This document shows, in pieces, positions 1 to 8,025 of a stretch of DNA of 64,000 nucleotides. A model generated the notes under the pieces. The model was not told the DNA's origin, did no database searches, and was given only the letters and a program-made list of their open reading frames with translations. Position numbers and translations under genes: made by a program. Every line of letters begins with the position of its first letter. Position 1 is the stretch's first letter. The stretch comes from an uncultured Burkholderiales bacterium (GTDB lineage Bacteria > Pseudomonadota > Gammaproteobacteria > Burkholderiales > Burkholderiaceae_C): contig CAILYC010000040.1 of the NCBI GenBank assembly GCA_903838355.1, positions 62,001-126,000 on the forward strand. The letters run 5' to 3'.

Positions 1-1
1 G

Positions 2-916
2 CTCTTGGGTGGATCCAATACTGGCGTGAGCTTGGCCATGGCCAAGGTCGCGGGCGAGAAAAAAGTCCCCTTCATCGCCATCGGTGCCGCTGGCGCCTCA
101 CTCACCAACCAAGACTGCAATGCCTACATTGTTCACTACGCCTATGACACCACCGCACTGGCCAATGGCACTGCGTCTGTGATCACCAAAGAAGGTGGAA
201 AGTCTTGGTACTTCTTGACCGCCGATTACGCTTTTGGCACGCAACTCCAAGACGCGGCCACCAAGGTGGTGAACGCCAATGGCGGCAAATCCATCGGCTC
301 GGTGCGCGTGCCCTTGTCGGCCTCGGACTTTTCCTCCTTCCTCCTCCAAGCCCAAGGCTCCAAAGCGCAAGTACTGGGACTGTCCAACGCCGGCAACGAT
401 TTCACCAATTCTTTGAAGGCGGCCAATGAGTTTGGCATCACCAAAACCATGAAGCCCGCCGCCTTGTTGGCCTTCATCAGCGACATCCACAGCTTGGGCC
501 TGCAAACCGCACAAGGCTTGTACCTCACCACCGGTTGGTACTGGGATTTGAATCCAGACACCCGCGCATTTGGCAAACGCTATTTTGAAAAAATGAAAAA
601 AGAGCCCACCATGAACCAAGCGGCTTATTACTCGGCCACCTTGGCGTACTTGAATGCGGTGAAGGCGGCCAAAACCACCGATTCGGACAAGGTCATGCAA
701 GAGCTCCACAAAATCAAAATCAACGACATGTTTGTCAAAGGCGGTTATATCCGCGCCGATGGCGTCATGGTCCACGACATGTACGTGATGCAAGTCAAAA
801 AGCCCGCGGATTCTCAATACCCATGGGACTACTACAAAGTGATCAAGACCATGCCGGGCGAAGAAGCTTTTGGCCCCTTGTCTGACTCGACTTGTCCTTT
901 GGTGGTCAAAAAGTAA
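2..916 (+). CDS. Branched-chain (LIV-type) ABC transporter substrate-binding protein, 5' partial
   Basis: C-terminal part of a periplasmic binding protein of the LivJ/leucine-binding family (Peripla_BP_6 fold); the reading frame is open to the window edge, so the N-terminus and signal peptide lie outside. It shows the family's repeated Rossmann-like pattern, with a segment on a volatile pool of ligands (LGLSNAGNDF) and a C-terminal part typical of amide or aromatic-acid binding members (NQAAYYSATLAYLNAVKAA). It is followed after about 50 bp by LivH- and LivM-type permeases in the same direction, so it is the receptor of that ABC importer. The ligand cannot be deduced; members of this subgroup bind amino acids, amides or aromatic acids. 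Confidence 0.85.
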   Translation, partial: LLGGSNTGVSLAMAKVAGEKKVPFIAIGAAGASLTNQDCNAYIVHYAYDTTALANGTASVITKEGGKSWYFLTADYAFGTQLQDAATKVVNANGGKSIGSVRVPLSASDFSSFLLQAQGSKAQVLGLSNAGNDFTNSLKAANEFGITKTMKPAALLAFISDIHSLGLQTAQGLYLTTGWYWDLNPDTRAFGKRYFEKMKKEPTMNQAAYYSATLAYLNAVKAAKTTDSDKVMQELHKIKINDMFVKGGYIRADGVMVHDMYVMQVKKPADSQYPWDYYKVIKTMPGEEAFGPLSDSTCPLVVKK

Positions 917-965
917 TTCGGGGTTTTCGTGATCAAGCCACCCTCAACCCGGCCCAAGTGAAGAC

Positions 966-1850
966 ATGACCGATCTGTTTGGTTTCCCCGTTCCCGTGAT
1001 CTTGGGGCAATTGATGCTCGGACTGGTCAATGGCTGCTTTTATGCCATGCTCAGTCTCGGGTTGGCGGTGATCTTTGGCCTCTTGGGGGTGGTGAACTTT
1101 GCCCACGGGGCGTTTTACATGCTGGGCGCCTATGGCACCTGGGCCTTGTTGAATTTCTTAGGGATAGGTTACTGGGGTGCCTTGATTTTGTCGCCCCTGA
1201 TCGTGGGGTGTCTGGGAATTGTCATCGAGCGCACCATGCTCAAGCGTTTAACCCAAATCGACCCCCTGTATGGATTGCTGCTCACCTTTGGGCTTTCTTT
1301 GATTGCCGAGGGCTTCATACGAGAAGGCTTTGGTGCATCCGGTCAAACCTACCCCGTGCCCGAATTGCTGCAAGGTGCGGTCAACGTGGGCTTCATGATT
1401 TTGCCCATCTACCGTGTCTGGGTGATTGTCGCCAGTCTCACCGTGTGTTTGATCACTTGGTTTGTCATTGAAAGAACACGACTGGGCTCGACCCTGAGAG
1501 CCGCCACCGAGAATCCGCAACTGGTTCAAGCCTTTGGCATCAACGTGCCCTTGATGGTTTCTCTCACCTACGCCGCAGGCGTGGCCCTGGCGGCTTTTGC
1601 TGGGGTGTTGTCTGCACCCATCATCCAGGTCTCCCCTTTGATGGGATCGTCCCTGGTCATCGTGGTGTTTGCCGTGGTGGTCATCGGTGGTATGGGCTCC
1701 ATCATGGGTGCGATCTTGAGCGGCTTGATGCTCGGGATCGTGGAAGGATTTACCAAAGTCCTCTACCCAGAGGCATCCAACATCGTGGTCTTTGTGATCA
1801 TGGCCATTGTGCTGTGCTGGCGGCCCAACGGTCTTTTTGGTAAAGGTTAA
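966..1850 (+). CDS. Branched-chain amino acid ABC transporter permease, LivH type
   Basis: Inner-membrane permease of the HAAT (hydrophobic amino acid) ABC import family, 294 aa, the usual LivH length. It is almost wholly hydrophobic with about eight membrane segments. The N-terminal region carries the typical NGCFYAMLSLGLAVIFGLLG and VNFAHGAFYMLGAY segments, and the C-terminal part has the conserved AFAGVLSAPI and GGMGSIMGAILSG stretches. It follows the binding protein by 49 bp and is followed by the LivM partner 4 bp downstream. The LivG and LivF ATPases are not downstream (the next gene is on the other strand), so they are presumably upstream of the window. Confidence 0.92.
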   Translation: MTDLFGFPVPVILGQLMLGLVNGCFYAMLSLGLAVIFGLLGVVNFAHGAFYMLGAYGTWALLNFLGIGYWGALILSPLIVGCLGIVIERTMLKRLTQIDPLYGLLLTFGLSLIAEGFIREGFGASGQTYPVPELLQGAVNVGFMILPIYRVWVIVASLTVCLITWFVIERTRLGSTLRAATENPQLVQAFGINVPLMVSLTYAAGVALAAFAGVLSAPIIQVSPLMGSSLVIVVFAVVVIGGMGSIMGAILSGLMLGIVEGFTKVLYPEASNIVVFVIMAIVLCWRPNGLFGKG

Positions 1851-1854
1851 GGCC

Positions 1855-2790
1855 ATGGAGCACCCTCGCCAGCGTCAACTTCTCTACCTGGGCCTATTGA
1901 CCTTGGGGCTTGTGGCGCCATGGCTGGGCGTGTACACAGTCTATTTGATGACCTTGTACTGTTTTGCCATCTTTGCCTGCGCCTTTAATCTGCTCTTGGG
2001 TTTTGGCGGCATGTTGTCCTTTGGGCACGCGGCATTTTTTGGCTTGTCCTCGTATGTGACGGGCTGGCTCATCACCAGCCTTGGCAGCTCAACGATCGTG
2101 TCGATCTTGGGCGGGGTGGTGGCCTCTTGCCTACTCAGTGTGGTCTTTGGCTACATCGCCATTCGCCGATCAGGCATTTACTTTGCCATGATCACCCTGG
2201 CCTTGTCGCAGATCGTCTACTTTGTCTGTTTGGAAGCGAGTTTTACGGGCGGTGAAAACGGCCTTCAAGGTGTGCACAGAGGCAGCATCTTGGGACTGGA
2301 CATGGCCCAAGACTCGGTCATGTATTACTTCGTGCTTTTTTGCTTGTGCGCTGTTTTCTTGGCCATTGAGCGAATCATTGAGTCCCCATTTGGACAAGTG
2401 CTCAAAGCCATTCGAGAAAACGAAACCCGAGCCGAGTCCTTGGGCTACTTTGTCAACACCCACAAATTGATCGTGTTCGTGATGTCGGCCACCCTCGCGG
2501 GTTTTGCGGGGTCACTGAAATGCTTGGTCTTGAGTTTTGCCACCTTGAGCGATGTGGTGCAATCGACCTCGGGCGAAGTGATCTTGATGACCATGCTCGG
2601 CGGGGCCGGCACGCTGCTCGGACCCGTGGTGGGCTCGGCCGTGGTCGTGACACTGCAAAACACACTGGCCGACAAAGTGGGCTCCTGGGTCAACGTGATC
2701 ATTGGTGCCATCTTTGTGCTTTGCGTGCTGGTCTTTAGAAAAGGCATTGTGGGCGAAATCTTGGCGTATTTAAAACGCAAAGAACGCTGA
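1855..2790 (+). CDS. Branched-chain amino acid ABC transporter permease, LivM type
   Basis: Second membrane subunit of the LIV-type importer, 311 aa from the ATG at 1855. That start lies 4 bp after the LivH stop; an in-frame start at 1807 inside livH would add an unlikely 16 residues. About eight to ten membrane segments. LivM signatures are clear: the GFGGMLSFGHAAFFGLSSY segment near residue 45, FTGGENGLQGV in the middle, and the cytoplasmic RENETRAESLGY loop (the EAA-like contact for the ATPase) followed by ATLAGFAGSL and GGAGTLLGPVVGS. It works with LivH as the heterodimeric channel. It is the last gene of the operon in this window. Confidence 0.92.
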   Translation: MEHPRQRQLLYLGLLTLGLVAPWLGVYTVYLMTLYCFAIFACAFNLLLGFGGMLSFGHAAFFGLSSYVTGWLITSLGSSTIVSILGGVVASCLLSVVFGYIAIRRSGIYFAMITLALSQIVYFVCLEASFTGGENGLQGVHRGSILGLDMAQDSVMYYFVLFCLCAVFLAIERIIESPFGQVLKAIRENETRAESLGYFVNTHKLIVFVMSATLAGFAGSLKCLVLSFATLSDVVQSTSGEVILMTMLGGAGTLLGPVVGSAVVVTLQNTLADKVGSWVNVIIGAIFVLCVLVFRKGIVGEILAYLKRKER

Positions 2791-2871
2791 GCGTTCAAGC
2801 CAAGCCCCAAACCGCCGGCGCAAAAAAATCTCACCCCGTGCTGGGCTGCGCCCGCGTGAATTCATCAAACG

Positions 2872-3684
2872 TCAAGGCTGGGGCATGATCCCGACTTTGA
2901 GCTTCCAAGCTGCCCATTGGCGACCCAGCCCATAGCCTTCACGTGCCTCAATCAAGCGGGCTTCCTCGGGGTTCAAATACTTGATGGGTCCACCCAAGGA
3001 CATGGCTTGTTGCTGCAAGCTAGCGTTCTTTACTAAAAAAACGACCCGGCCCACGAGCCTGGGCAAAGAAGGTCCCACCACCGTTGCGCCGTGACCGCGC
3101 ATGAGGGCCGCGGGCTTATCGGCCAAGGAGGTGGCCAAAGCGCGGCCGTGTTGGGCATTTCGAATGAGCATGTCCGTCATGCCAAAATCGTCTTGAATAT
3201 CAAAAACGGGAATTCCCTGAGCGACAAAAGCAGCACGGTGATACAACGGCCTCATTGGCACTTGCGTCACCGTGAAAGGAATGAGTGGGGGTGCATGGGT
3301 GTGGACCACCGAGTTCACATCGGGCCGGGCTTTGTAGATCTCACCGTGAATGAACCTCTCCGTGTAAAGATCTTGACCTTTGCTGTCGATCGGCACATTG
3401 TCGAGGGTAAATTCCATAATATCCTTGGCCGTGACCAATTCGGCCGCCAAATTGCGGGCCAAAAAATAGTGGTTGGGATTGTTGGGGTTGCGAACACTCA
3501 CATGGCCCCAGCCGTCCAAAATGCCCTCATAGGCCAAAATCTTATTGGCGGCCACCAATTCGTCGACCATGCTCTGATCCACAGGCTTGGTTTGCGCATG
3601 CAACGCGGTCCCCCCCAAAAAAAACATCGAAACCGACAACAAGGTCTTTAACCAGAACCGGGGAAATGCATGAACTTTTAACAT
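2872..3684 (-). CDS. Exported class II aldolase/adducin-domain protein
   Basis: 270 aa from the ATG at 3684, which has a good AGAGG ribosome site; a longer in-frame start at 3735 would put 17 extra residues before the signal peptide. Residues 1-30 form a classical Sec signal peptide with an ALHA cleavage site. The mature protein is a class II aldolase/adducin domain (FucA-like fold) that keeps the catalytic and zinc residues: Glu109 in YTERF, His128 and His130 in VVHTHAPP (19 residues after the Glu, as in fuculose aldolase) and His198 in RGHGA. Family members cleave or decarboxylate small phosphorylated or hydroxy-acid substrates in the cytoplasm, so export is unusual. Monocistronic; the neighbour on the other side encodes a periplasmic Bug receptor. 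Confidence 0.85.
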   Translation of the reverse strand: MLKVHAFPRFWLKTLLSVSMFFLGGTALHAQTKPVDQSMVDELVAANKILAYEGILDGWGHVSVRNPNNPNHYFLARNLAAELVTAKDIMEFTLDNVPIDSKGQDLYTERFIHGEIYKARPDVNSVVHTHAPPLIPFTVTQVPMRPLYHRAAFVAQGIPVFDIQDDFGMTDMLIRNAQHGRALATSLADKPAALMRGHGATVVGPSLPRLVGRVVFLVKNASLQQQAMSLGGPIKYLNPEEARLIEAREGYGLGRQWAAWKLKVGIMPQP

Positions 3685-3988
3685 CTTTGCCTCTTTGAAT
3701 AATTTGGACTCAAGGGGGGGCAATCTCAAAAACATCAGCGATCAATCTCCCCCAAATCCATTATCGCATCGCCTCGACACCGCTGTTTTCCAGTGCGTCA
3801 AGACACCGCGCTGACAGTGAAATTGCGAGTGTGGCTAGGACTAACCCTTGGGTCACTGGGGCCACAATTCGTCCATAATCCTAGGGTTTAGCCTGATGGC
3901 TTTTGTGCTACTCAAAAATCAAGGTGCTCAGCCTGAAACTTGGGGTTTGCTTGGTCGACTTCATCTCCTTTATTTTTTAAAAAAACTC
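3685..3988. other. Divergent intergenic region between aldolase-like and Bug receptor genes
   Basis: About 300 bp without a credible gene. It must hold the promoters of the minus-strand aldolase-like gene and the plus-strand Bug receptor gene. It contains a CCTAGG-centred motif at 3876-3891 and a related CTAGGACTAACCC string at about 3834-3846. An open frame from 3848 running into the receptor gene is rejected as coding because it would place 47 atypical residues before the signal peptide. Confidence 0.5.
3876..3891. promoter_or_regulatory. CCTAGG-type motif, upstream of Bug receptor gene
   Basis: ATAATCCTAGGGTTTA lies about 100 bp upstream of the receptor start at 3989. It matches sites seen at 47434, 51687, 53098, 60151 and 62484 (consensus about WWAWCCTAGGKTTWA). 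CTAG is normally rare in proteobacterial DNA, so the recurrence is suggestive. The binding protein is unknown. Confidence 0.4.
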
Positions 3989-4972
3989 ATGAAACTCACT
4001 CTCCAATCTTTGCAACGCATGAGCCTGATGGCTTTGGTGGCCGTGGTCTGCCTCACCGCTCAAGCGCAAAATTTTCCCAGCAAAACCATTCGCATCGTCG
4101 AGCCCGCAGGTCCCGGCAGTGCGGTGGACACGGCCGTTCGGGATATTTTGCCGGCCCTCAACGAAGGTTTTGGCCAACAAGTCATTATCGACAACAAGCC
4201 AGGTGGCAACAGCACCATTGGAGCACGAGAAGTGGTTCGCGCCCCGGCAGACGGCTACACCATCTTTCACGGCAACATCAACAATGCATTGAATGATTTG
4301 TCCACCAATGTGAACAACAACTGTTGTCGCTTGGGAGAGGCCTTGGTGCCGGTCATGCGCCTTTTTTCAACTCCCTTGGTCTTGGTGGTCAACCCCAACG
4401 TCAAAGCCCGAACACTCAAAGAGTTTTTGGCGCTGGCCAAGTCTGAGCCCGATGTCTTGACCTACGCTTCGGGGGGGCCAGGATCCATTACCCAACTCTT
4501 GGGTGAATTGGTCAAATCCAAAGCCGGCGTATCCATCCAGGAAGTGCCCTACAAAGCCATTGGCGCAGAACTCCCCGATGTCATGGCCGGACATGTGAAC
4601 GCGGCCTACTTGGCCCCTGTTGTGGTGGCTCAATTGATCAAATCGGGAAAACTCATTGCCTTGGGGATTGCCTCTCCCAAACGCTTGAGCCTATTGTCTG
4701 ACGTCCCCACTTTTGCGGAAGCGGGCTTGCCCAATGTCGAGGCAGCGGGCTGGAATGGAATCTTTTTGCCCAGCGGCACCGCCGCGCCTGTGGTGAACCG
4801 CGTTTTCAAGGAATTCACCAAAGCATTGAGTTCACCCGCGGCCAAGGCCCATGGTGCAGAGATGGGCTACGAATACGGCAGCGAAAGTCCCGAAGAGTTC
4901 AACCTCTTCATCAAATCAGAAATCAGCAAATGGGGACAGGTGGTCAAGGAGGCCAAAATCAAATTGGAATGA
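3989..4972 (+). CDS. Bug/TctC-family tripartite tricarboxylate receptor protein
   Basis: 327 aa from the ATG at 3989, giving a signal peptide ending in LTAQAQ; the longer open frame from 3848 has no family support. After cleavage comes the Bug N-terminus FPSKTIRIVEPAGPGSAVD, followed by the ligand-loop region (DNKPGGNSTIGAREVVRAPADGYTI) and the family's SGGPGSITQLLGE and VPYKA blocks. Bug proteins are periplasmic receptors for carboxylates, amides or aromatic acids, either feeding TctAB permeases or acting in signalling. No TctA or TctB gene is nearby, so this is an orphan receptor. An unusual NNNCCRLGEAL segment around residue 110 replaces the usual aspartate-bearing helix start. It heads the plus-strand group that continues with the ThDP enzyme at 5220, although 247 bp separate them. 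Confidence 0.9.
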   Translation: MKLTLQSLQRMSLMALVAVVCLTAQAQNFPSKTIRIVEPAGPGSAVDTAVRDILPALNEGFGQQVIIDNKPGGNSTIGAREVVRAPADGYTIFHGNINNALNDLSTNVNNNCCRLGEALVPVMRLFSTPLVLVVNPNVKARTLKEFLALAKSEPDVLTYASGGPGSITQLLGELVKSKAGVSIQEVPYKAIGAELPDVMAGHVNAAYLAPVVVAQLIKSGKLIALGIASPKRLSLLSDVPTFAEAGLPNVEAAGWNGIFLPSGTAAPVVNRVFKEFTKALSSPAAKAHGAEMGYEYGSESPEEFNLFIKSEISKWGQVVKEAKIKLE

Positions 4973-5219
4973 AGGCTTTGCGCTGAAGACATCATGAACT
5001 GCACAATGTCAGCGTGTGCATTCAATGCCTCTCGCCTTGGCATCAAGCCCCACGGTCGTCAGATTGTGTCCAAATAACAAGCCATGGCTCCACTTCGTTT
5101 CACATCATCCGGCACCAAGCGCAGTCAACCCTGGGCACAGTTTTAACCACCCTGTGCTGCTTCGCCCCCTTTGACTCGCCATTGACTTCAAACCCTTCAA
5201 ACTCTCACCCCTATTCAAC

Positions 5220-6974
5220 ATGAGCCAACCCTCCCCACAAAACAACCAGCACACCAGCGCACACTTCTTTTTAGAGGGCTTGGTGGAGTCGGGCATCGAA
5301 TACTTGTTTTGCAATTTAGGCACCGATCACGCGACACTCATTGAGGAGATGGCCAAGTTCAAAACGCTGGGCAAAGCCATCCCCCAACTCATCACCTGTC
5401 CGCATGAAAACGTGGCCATCCACATGGCCGGCGCTTACGCCGCCATGACGGGCAAGGGCCAAGGAGTATTGGTGCACGTTGACGCGGGAACGGCCAACGC
5501 CGTCATGGGCATGCACAATTTGATGCGTTCAAGGCTCCCCGTTTTGCTAATGGCCGGTCGAGCTCCGTACACGGTACGAGGAGAGCTCACTGGATCTCGC
5601 GACAATTACGTCCATTTTGTGCAAGACCCCTTTGACATGGCCAGCCTCGTGCGCCCCTACACCAAATGGGAGTACAACTTGCCCTCGGGCGTGGTAAGCA
5701 AAGAGGTGCTGCGCCGAGCCCACAGTGTCATGCACAGCGACCCACCCGGCCCCGTGTTCTTGAGTTTGCCGCGCGAGACCTTGACCCAGCACTGGGAAGA
5801 AAACCAAGTGCATTCATTCTCAGAACAAAACTACGGCAGCGTGCACCTGGGCTCATCGTCTTTGAGTCAACTCCAAAGCACGGCCAAACAACTCCTTGAA
5901 GCCCACAACCCCATGCTCGTGACTTGCTATGCAGGTCGAAGCGCGCGCGGCTTTCATGCCCTGAGCGCACTGGCCGAACAACTGGGCATCCGTGTTTATG
6001 AGGCGAGCCCCACCCACAACAACATCTCTCGCGATCACCCCTGGTTTTGTGGCTTCGATCCCGCCAGTGCCATGGCCAACGCGGACTTGGGACTCCTCAT
6101 TGATGTGGACGTACCGTGGCTGCCCAAGTATGTCCAACCCCAGCCCAACACCCCTTGGATCCATGTCGATATCGATCCGATCAAAAAGGATTTTCCGCTT
6201 TGGGGCTTTGCCACTCAAACCCGCATTCAGGCCAACAGCGCCGAGTGGTTAGAGGACTTGCTCTCGGTGGCTCAAACCCTCATCACCCCCGCCCACCAAG
6301 ACCGAATCCAAGAGCGTCTAAAAAGCATCCAAGCGCTGCAAAACGCACGGGCTCAAAAACTGAGAAGCGAGGTCGAGCTGCCCAGCAAACCCGGCATTGT
6401 CAACCCAGCTTTCCTCATGCACACCTTGTACGAGATGCTCGACACCGAGGACGTGGTGGTCAATGAAGCCATTCGCCACTCCCCCACCTTGCTCAACCAC
6501 TTGAAGAGAAACACCCCCAAAACCCTCTTTGCCTCTGCAGGTGGCGGCCTGGGCTACAGCGGTGGCATGGCACTTGGATTCAAATTGGCCAATCCCAAGC
6601 ACCGCGTGGTTCAAATCGTGGGAGACGGGGGATTTCATTTCAGTACCCCAACCTCAGTCTATGCCGTGGCGCAGGCCCAAGGGCTGCCCATCTTCACCGT
6701 GGTGCTTGACAACGGGGGCTGGCAAGCGGTGAAGGAGGCCACCTTGCGGGTCCACCCCGATGGCTATGCCGCCAAGTCCCAAGATTTTCACGCCAGACTC
6801 GAAGGTGAGCACCGACAGTTTGAAATGGTGGGGGCGGCCTTTGGCGCCCATGGCGAGCGCGTGAATGAGGCCAGCGAACTAAGAGCCGCCATTGGCAGAA
6901 GTTTGAACGCCCTTGACCAAGGTCAATCCGTGGTCATGGTGGTGAGCATCCCCAAGCTCTACGATGGGACTTAA
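5220..6974 (+). CDS. Thiamine-diphosphate-dependent enzyme (acetolactate synthase/benzoylformate decarboxylase-like)
   Basis: 584 aa, normal for the ThDP decarboxylase/acetolactate synthase superfamily. The N-terminal Pyr domain has the catalytic Glu63 in CPHENVAIHMAGAYA, which activates the cofactor, and the following GVLVHVDAGTANAVMG stretch. A central FAD-like domain (about 200-340) is degenerate. The C-terminal PP domain carries the ThDP/Mg motif starting at GDG 468-470 and ending with the VLDNGGW block. These features support a 2-oxo-acid decarboxylase or carboligase; the substrate is not predictable. It is followed by a D-2-hydroxyacid dehydrogenase 82 bp downstream, suggesting that 2-oxo and 2-hydroxy acids are interconverted in the same pathway. 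Confidence 0.88.
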   Translation: MSQPSPQNNQHTSAHFFLEGLVESGIEYLFCNLGTDHATLIEEMAKFKTLGKAIPQLITCPHENVAIHMAGAYAAMTGKGQGVLVHVDAGTANAVMGMHNLMRSRLPVLLMAGRAPYTVRGELTGSRDNYVHFVQDPFDMASLVRPYTKWEYNLPSGVVSKEVLRRAHSVMHSDPPGPVFLSLPRETLTQHWEENQVHSFSEQNYGSVHLGSSSLSQLQSTAKQLLEAHNPMLVTCYAGRSARGFHALSALAEQLGIRVYEASPTHNNISRDHPWFCGFDPASAMANADLGLLIDVDVPWLPKYVQPQPNTPWIHVDIDPIKKDFPLWGFATQTRIQANSAEWLEDLLSVAQTLITPAHQDRIQERLKSIQALQNARAQKLRSEVELPSKPGIVNPAFLMHTLYEMLDTEDVVVNEAIRHSPTLLNHLKRNTPKTLFASAGGGLGYSGGMALGFKLANPKHRVVQIVGDGGFHFSTPTSVYAVAQAQGLPIFTVVLDNGGWQAVKEATLRVHPDGYAAKSQDFHARLEGEHRQFEMVGAAFGAHGERVNEASELRAAIGRSLNALDQGQSVVMVVSIPKLYDGT

Positions 6975-7016
6975 TGCAGGGACAAGACCCACTGATATTT
7001 TGAAGCCATTGAATTC

Positions 7017-7041
7017 CAATTTTTCTCAATTTTTCTCAATT
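7017..7041. repeat. Short tandem repeat, 10-bp unit, 2.5 copies
   Basis: The unit CAATTTTTCT is repeated two and a half times just upstream of the dehydrogenase start. AT-rich, non-coding, and of the kind produced by slippage. Confidence 0.8.
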
Positions 7042-7056
7042 GCTCCCATTTGACCC

Positions 7057-8025
7057 ATGCTCAATTTGCTCATTTTGTTGACCCTGCCTGAAGCGGTGCG
7101 CCTGCAGTACTACAACGGCCTCAAATCGCGTTTCCCCAAGCTCAACATCAACATCGTGGACCACCACAGCAAGGTGAGCCCCTTCATCGAAGAGGCCGAT
7201 GTGCTCGTGACCTTTGGGCCCATGATGGCCGAACATGTGCTCGAGCAAGCTCACCATCTGAAATGGATTCAAGCCCTGGGCTCCGGCGTGGACGGCATCA
7301 CCAACCGAGCCTCCCTCAAGGGGTCCGTGATCGTCACCAATTTGCACGGCATCCATGGTGCACCCGTGTCTGAAGCGGCACTCATGATGATGATGGGTCA
7401 AGCTCGTCACTACAAAGATATGGTCCTCAATCAACTCCAAGGGGCCTGGGTGCGCAAAGCGCCGGTGGGCCTATTGAAGGGCAAAACCGTGACCATTTAC
7501 GGGGTGGGTGTCATCTCTGCCGAGCTCGCGCCCAAATGCAAAGCACTCGGCATGCGCGTTCTTGGAATCAGCAACGCCGTGCGAGCGGTGCTGGGGTTTG
7601 ACGAAATTCATACCCGAGCGGCCTGCGAAACTGCGATTGCGCAAGCCGACTTCTTGGTGCTGCTGGCGCCCTACGCTGAAGAGACCCACCACATCATCAA
7701 TGCCAAGACCTTTGCACTCATGAAAAAAAGCAGCCATTTGATCAATTTGGCCCGAGGTGGTGTGGTCAATGAAGACGACTTGTTGGCCGCTTTGAACAGT
7801 GGTCAAATTGCGGGTGCCGCCCTTGATGTCTTTGCTGAGGAACCGCTCCCGCCCAAGCACCCCTTGTGGAGTCAACACAACGTGACCGTCACGCCGCACA
7901 TGGGCGGGTTTTATGACGCCTATGTGGATGAAGCCCTGCCCGTCATCGAAGAGAATTTAAAACAGTTCATGGCGGGCAATTTCAGCGACATGATCAACAT
8001 CGTTAAAAGAGAAAATGAAGCATGA
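7057..8025 (+). CDS. D-2-hydroxyacid dehydrogenase family protein
   Basis: 322 aa NAD(P)-dependent oxidoreductase of the D-isomer-specific 2-hydroxyacid dehydrogenase family, which reduces 2-oxo acids or oxidises D-2-hydroxy acids in the cytoplasm. The catalytic triad is present: Arg233 (NLARGG), Glu262 (DVFAEEPL) and His281 (TPHMGG). The Rossmann motif reads GVGVIS at residues 149-154, where the last Gly of the usual GxGxxG is Ser, a mild departure that narrows the pyrophosphate turn. The stop overlaps the next gene by 4 bp (ATGA), so the two are translationally coupled. The substrate is likely shared with the ThDP enzyme upstream. Confidence 0.9.
   Translation: MLNLLILLTLPEAVRLQYYNGLKSRFPKLNINIVDHHSKVSPFIEEADVLVTFGPMMAEHVLEQAHHLKWIQALGSGVDGITNRASLKGSVIVTNLHGIHGAPVSEAALMMMMGQARHYKDMVLNQLQGAWVRKAPVGLLKGKTVTIYGVGVISAELAPKCKALGMRVLGISNAVRAVLGFDEIHTRAACETAIAQADFLVLLAPYAEETHHIINAKTFALMKKSSHLINLARGGVVNEDDLLAALNSGQIAGAALDVFAEEPLPPKHPLWSQHNVTVTPHMGGFYDAYVDEALPVIEENLKQFMAGNFSDMINIVKRENEA

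Noticed and set aside
966-2790. Possibly incomplete LIV transporter, because LivG and LivF are missing
   Set aside because: The operon is cut by the window edge upstream, where the ATPase genes are often placed. Absence here proves nothing.
3848-3988. N-terminal extension of the Bug receptor from 3848
   Set aside because: It would place 47 residues without family similarity before a normal signal peptide; the ATG at 3989 is preferred.
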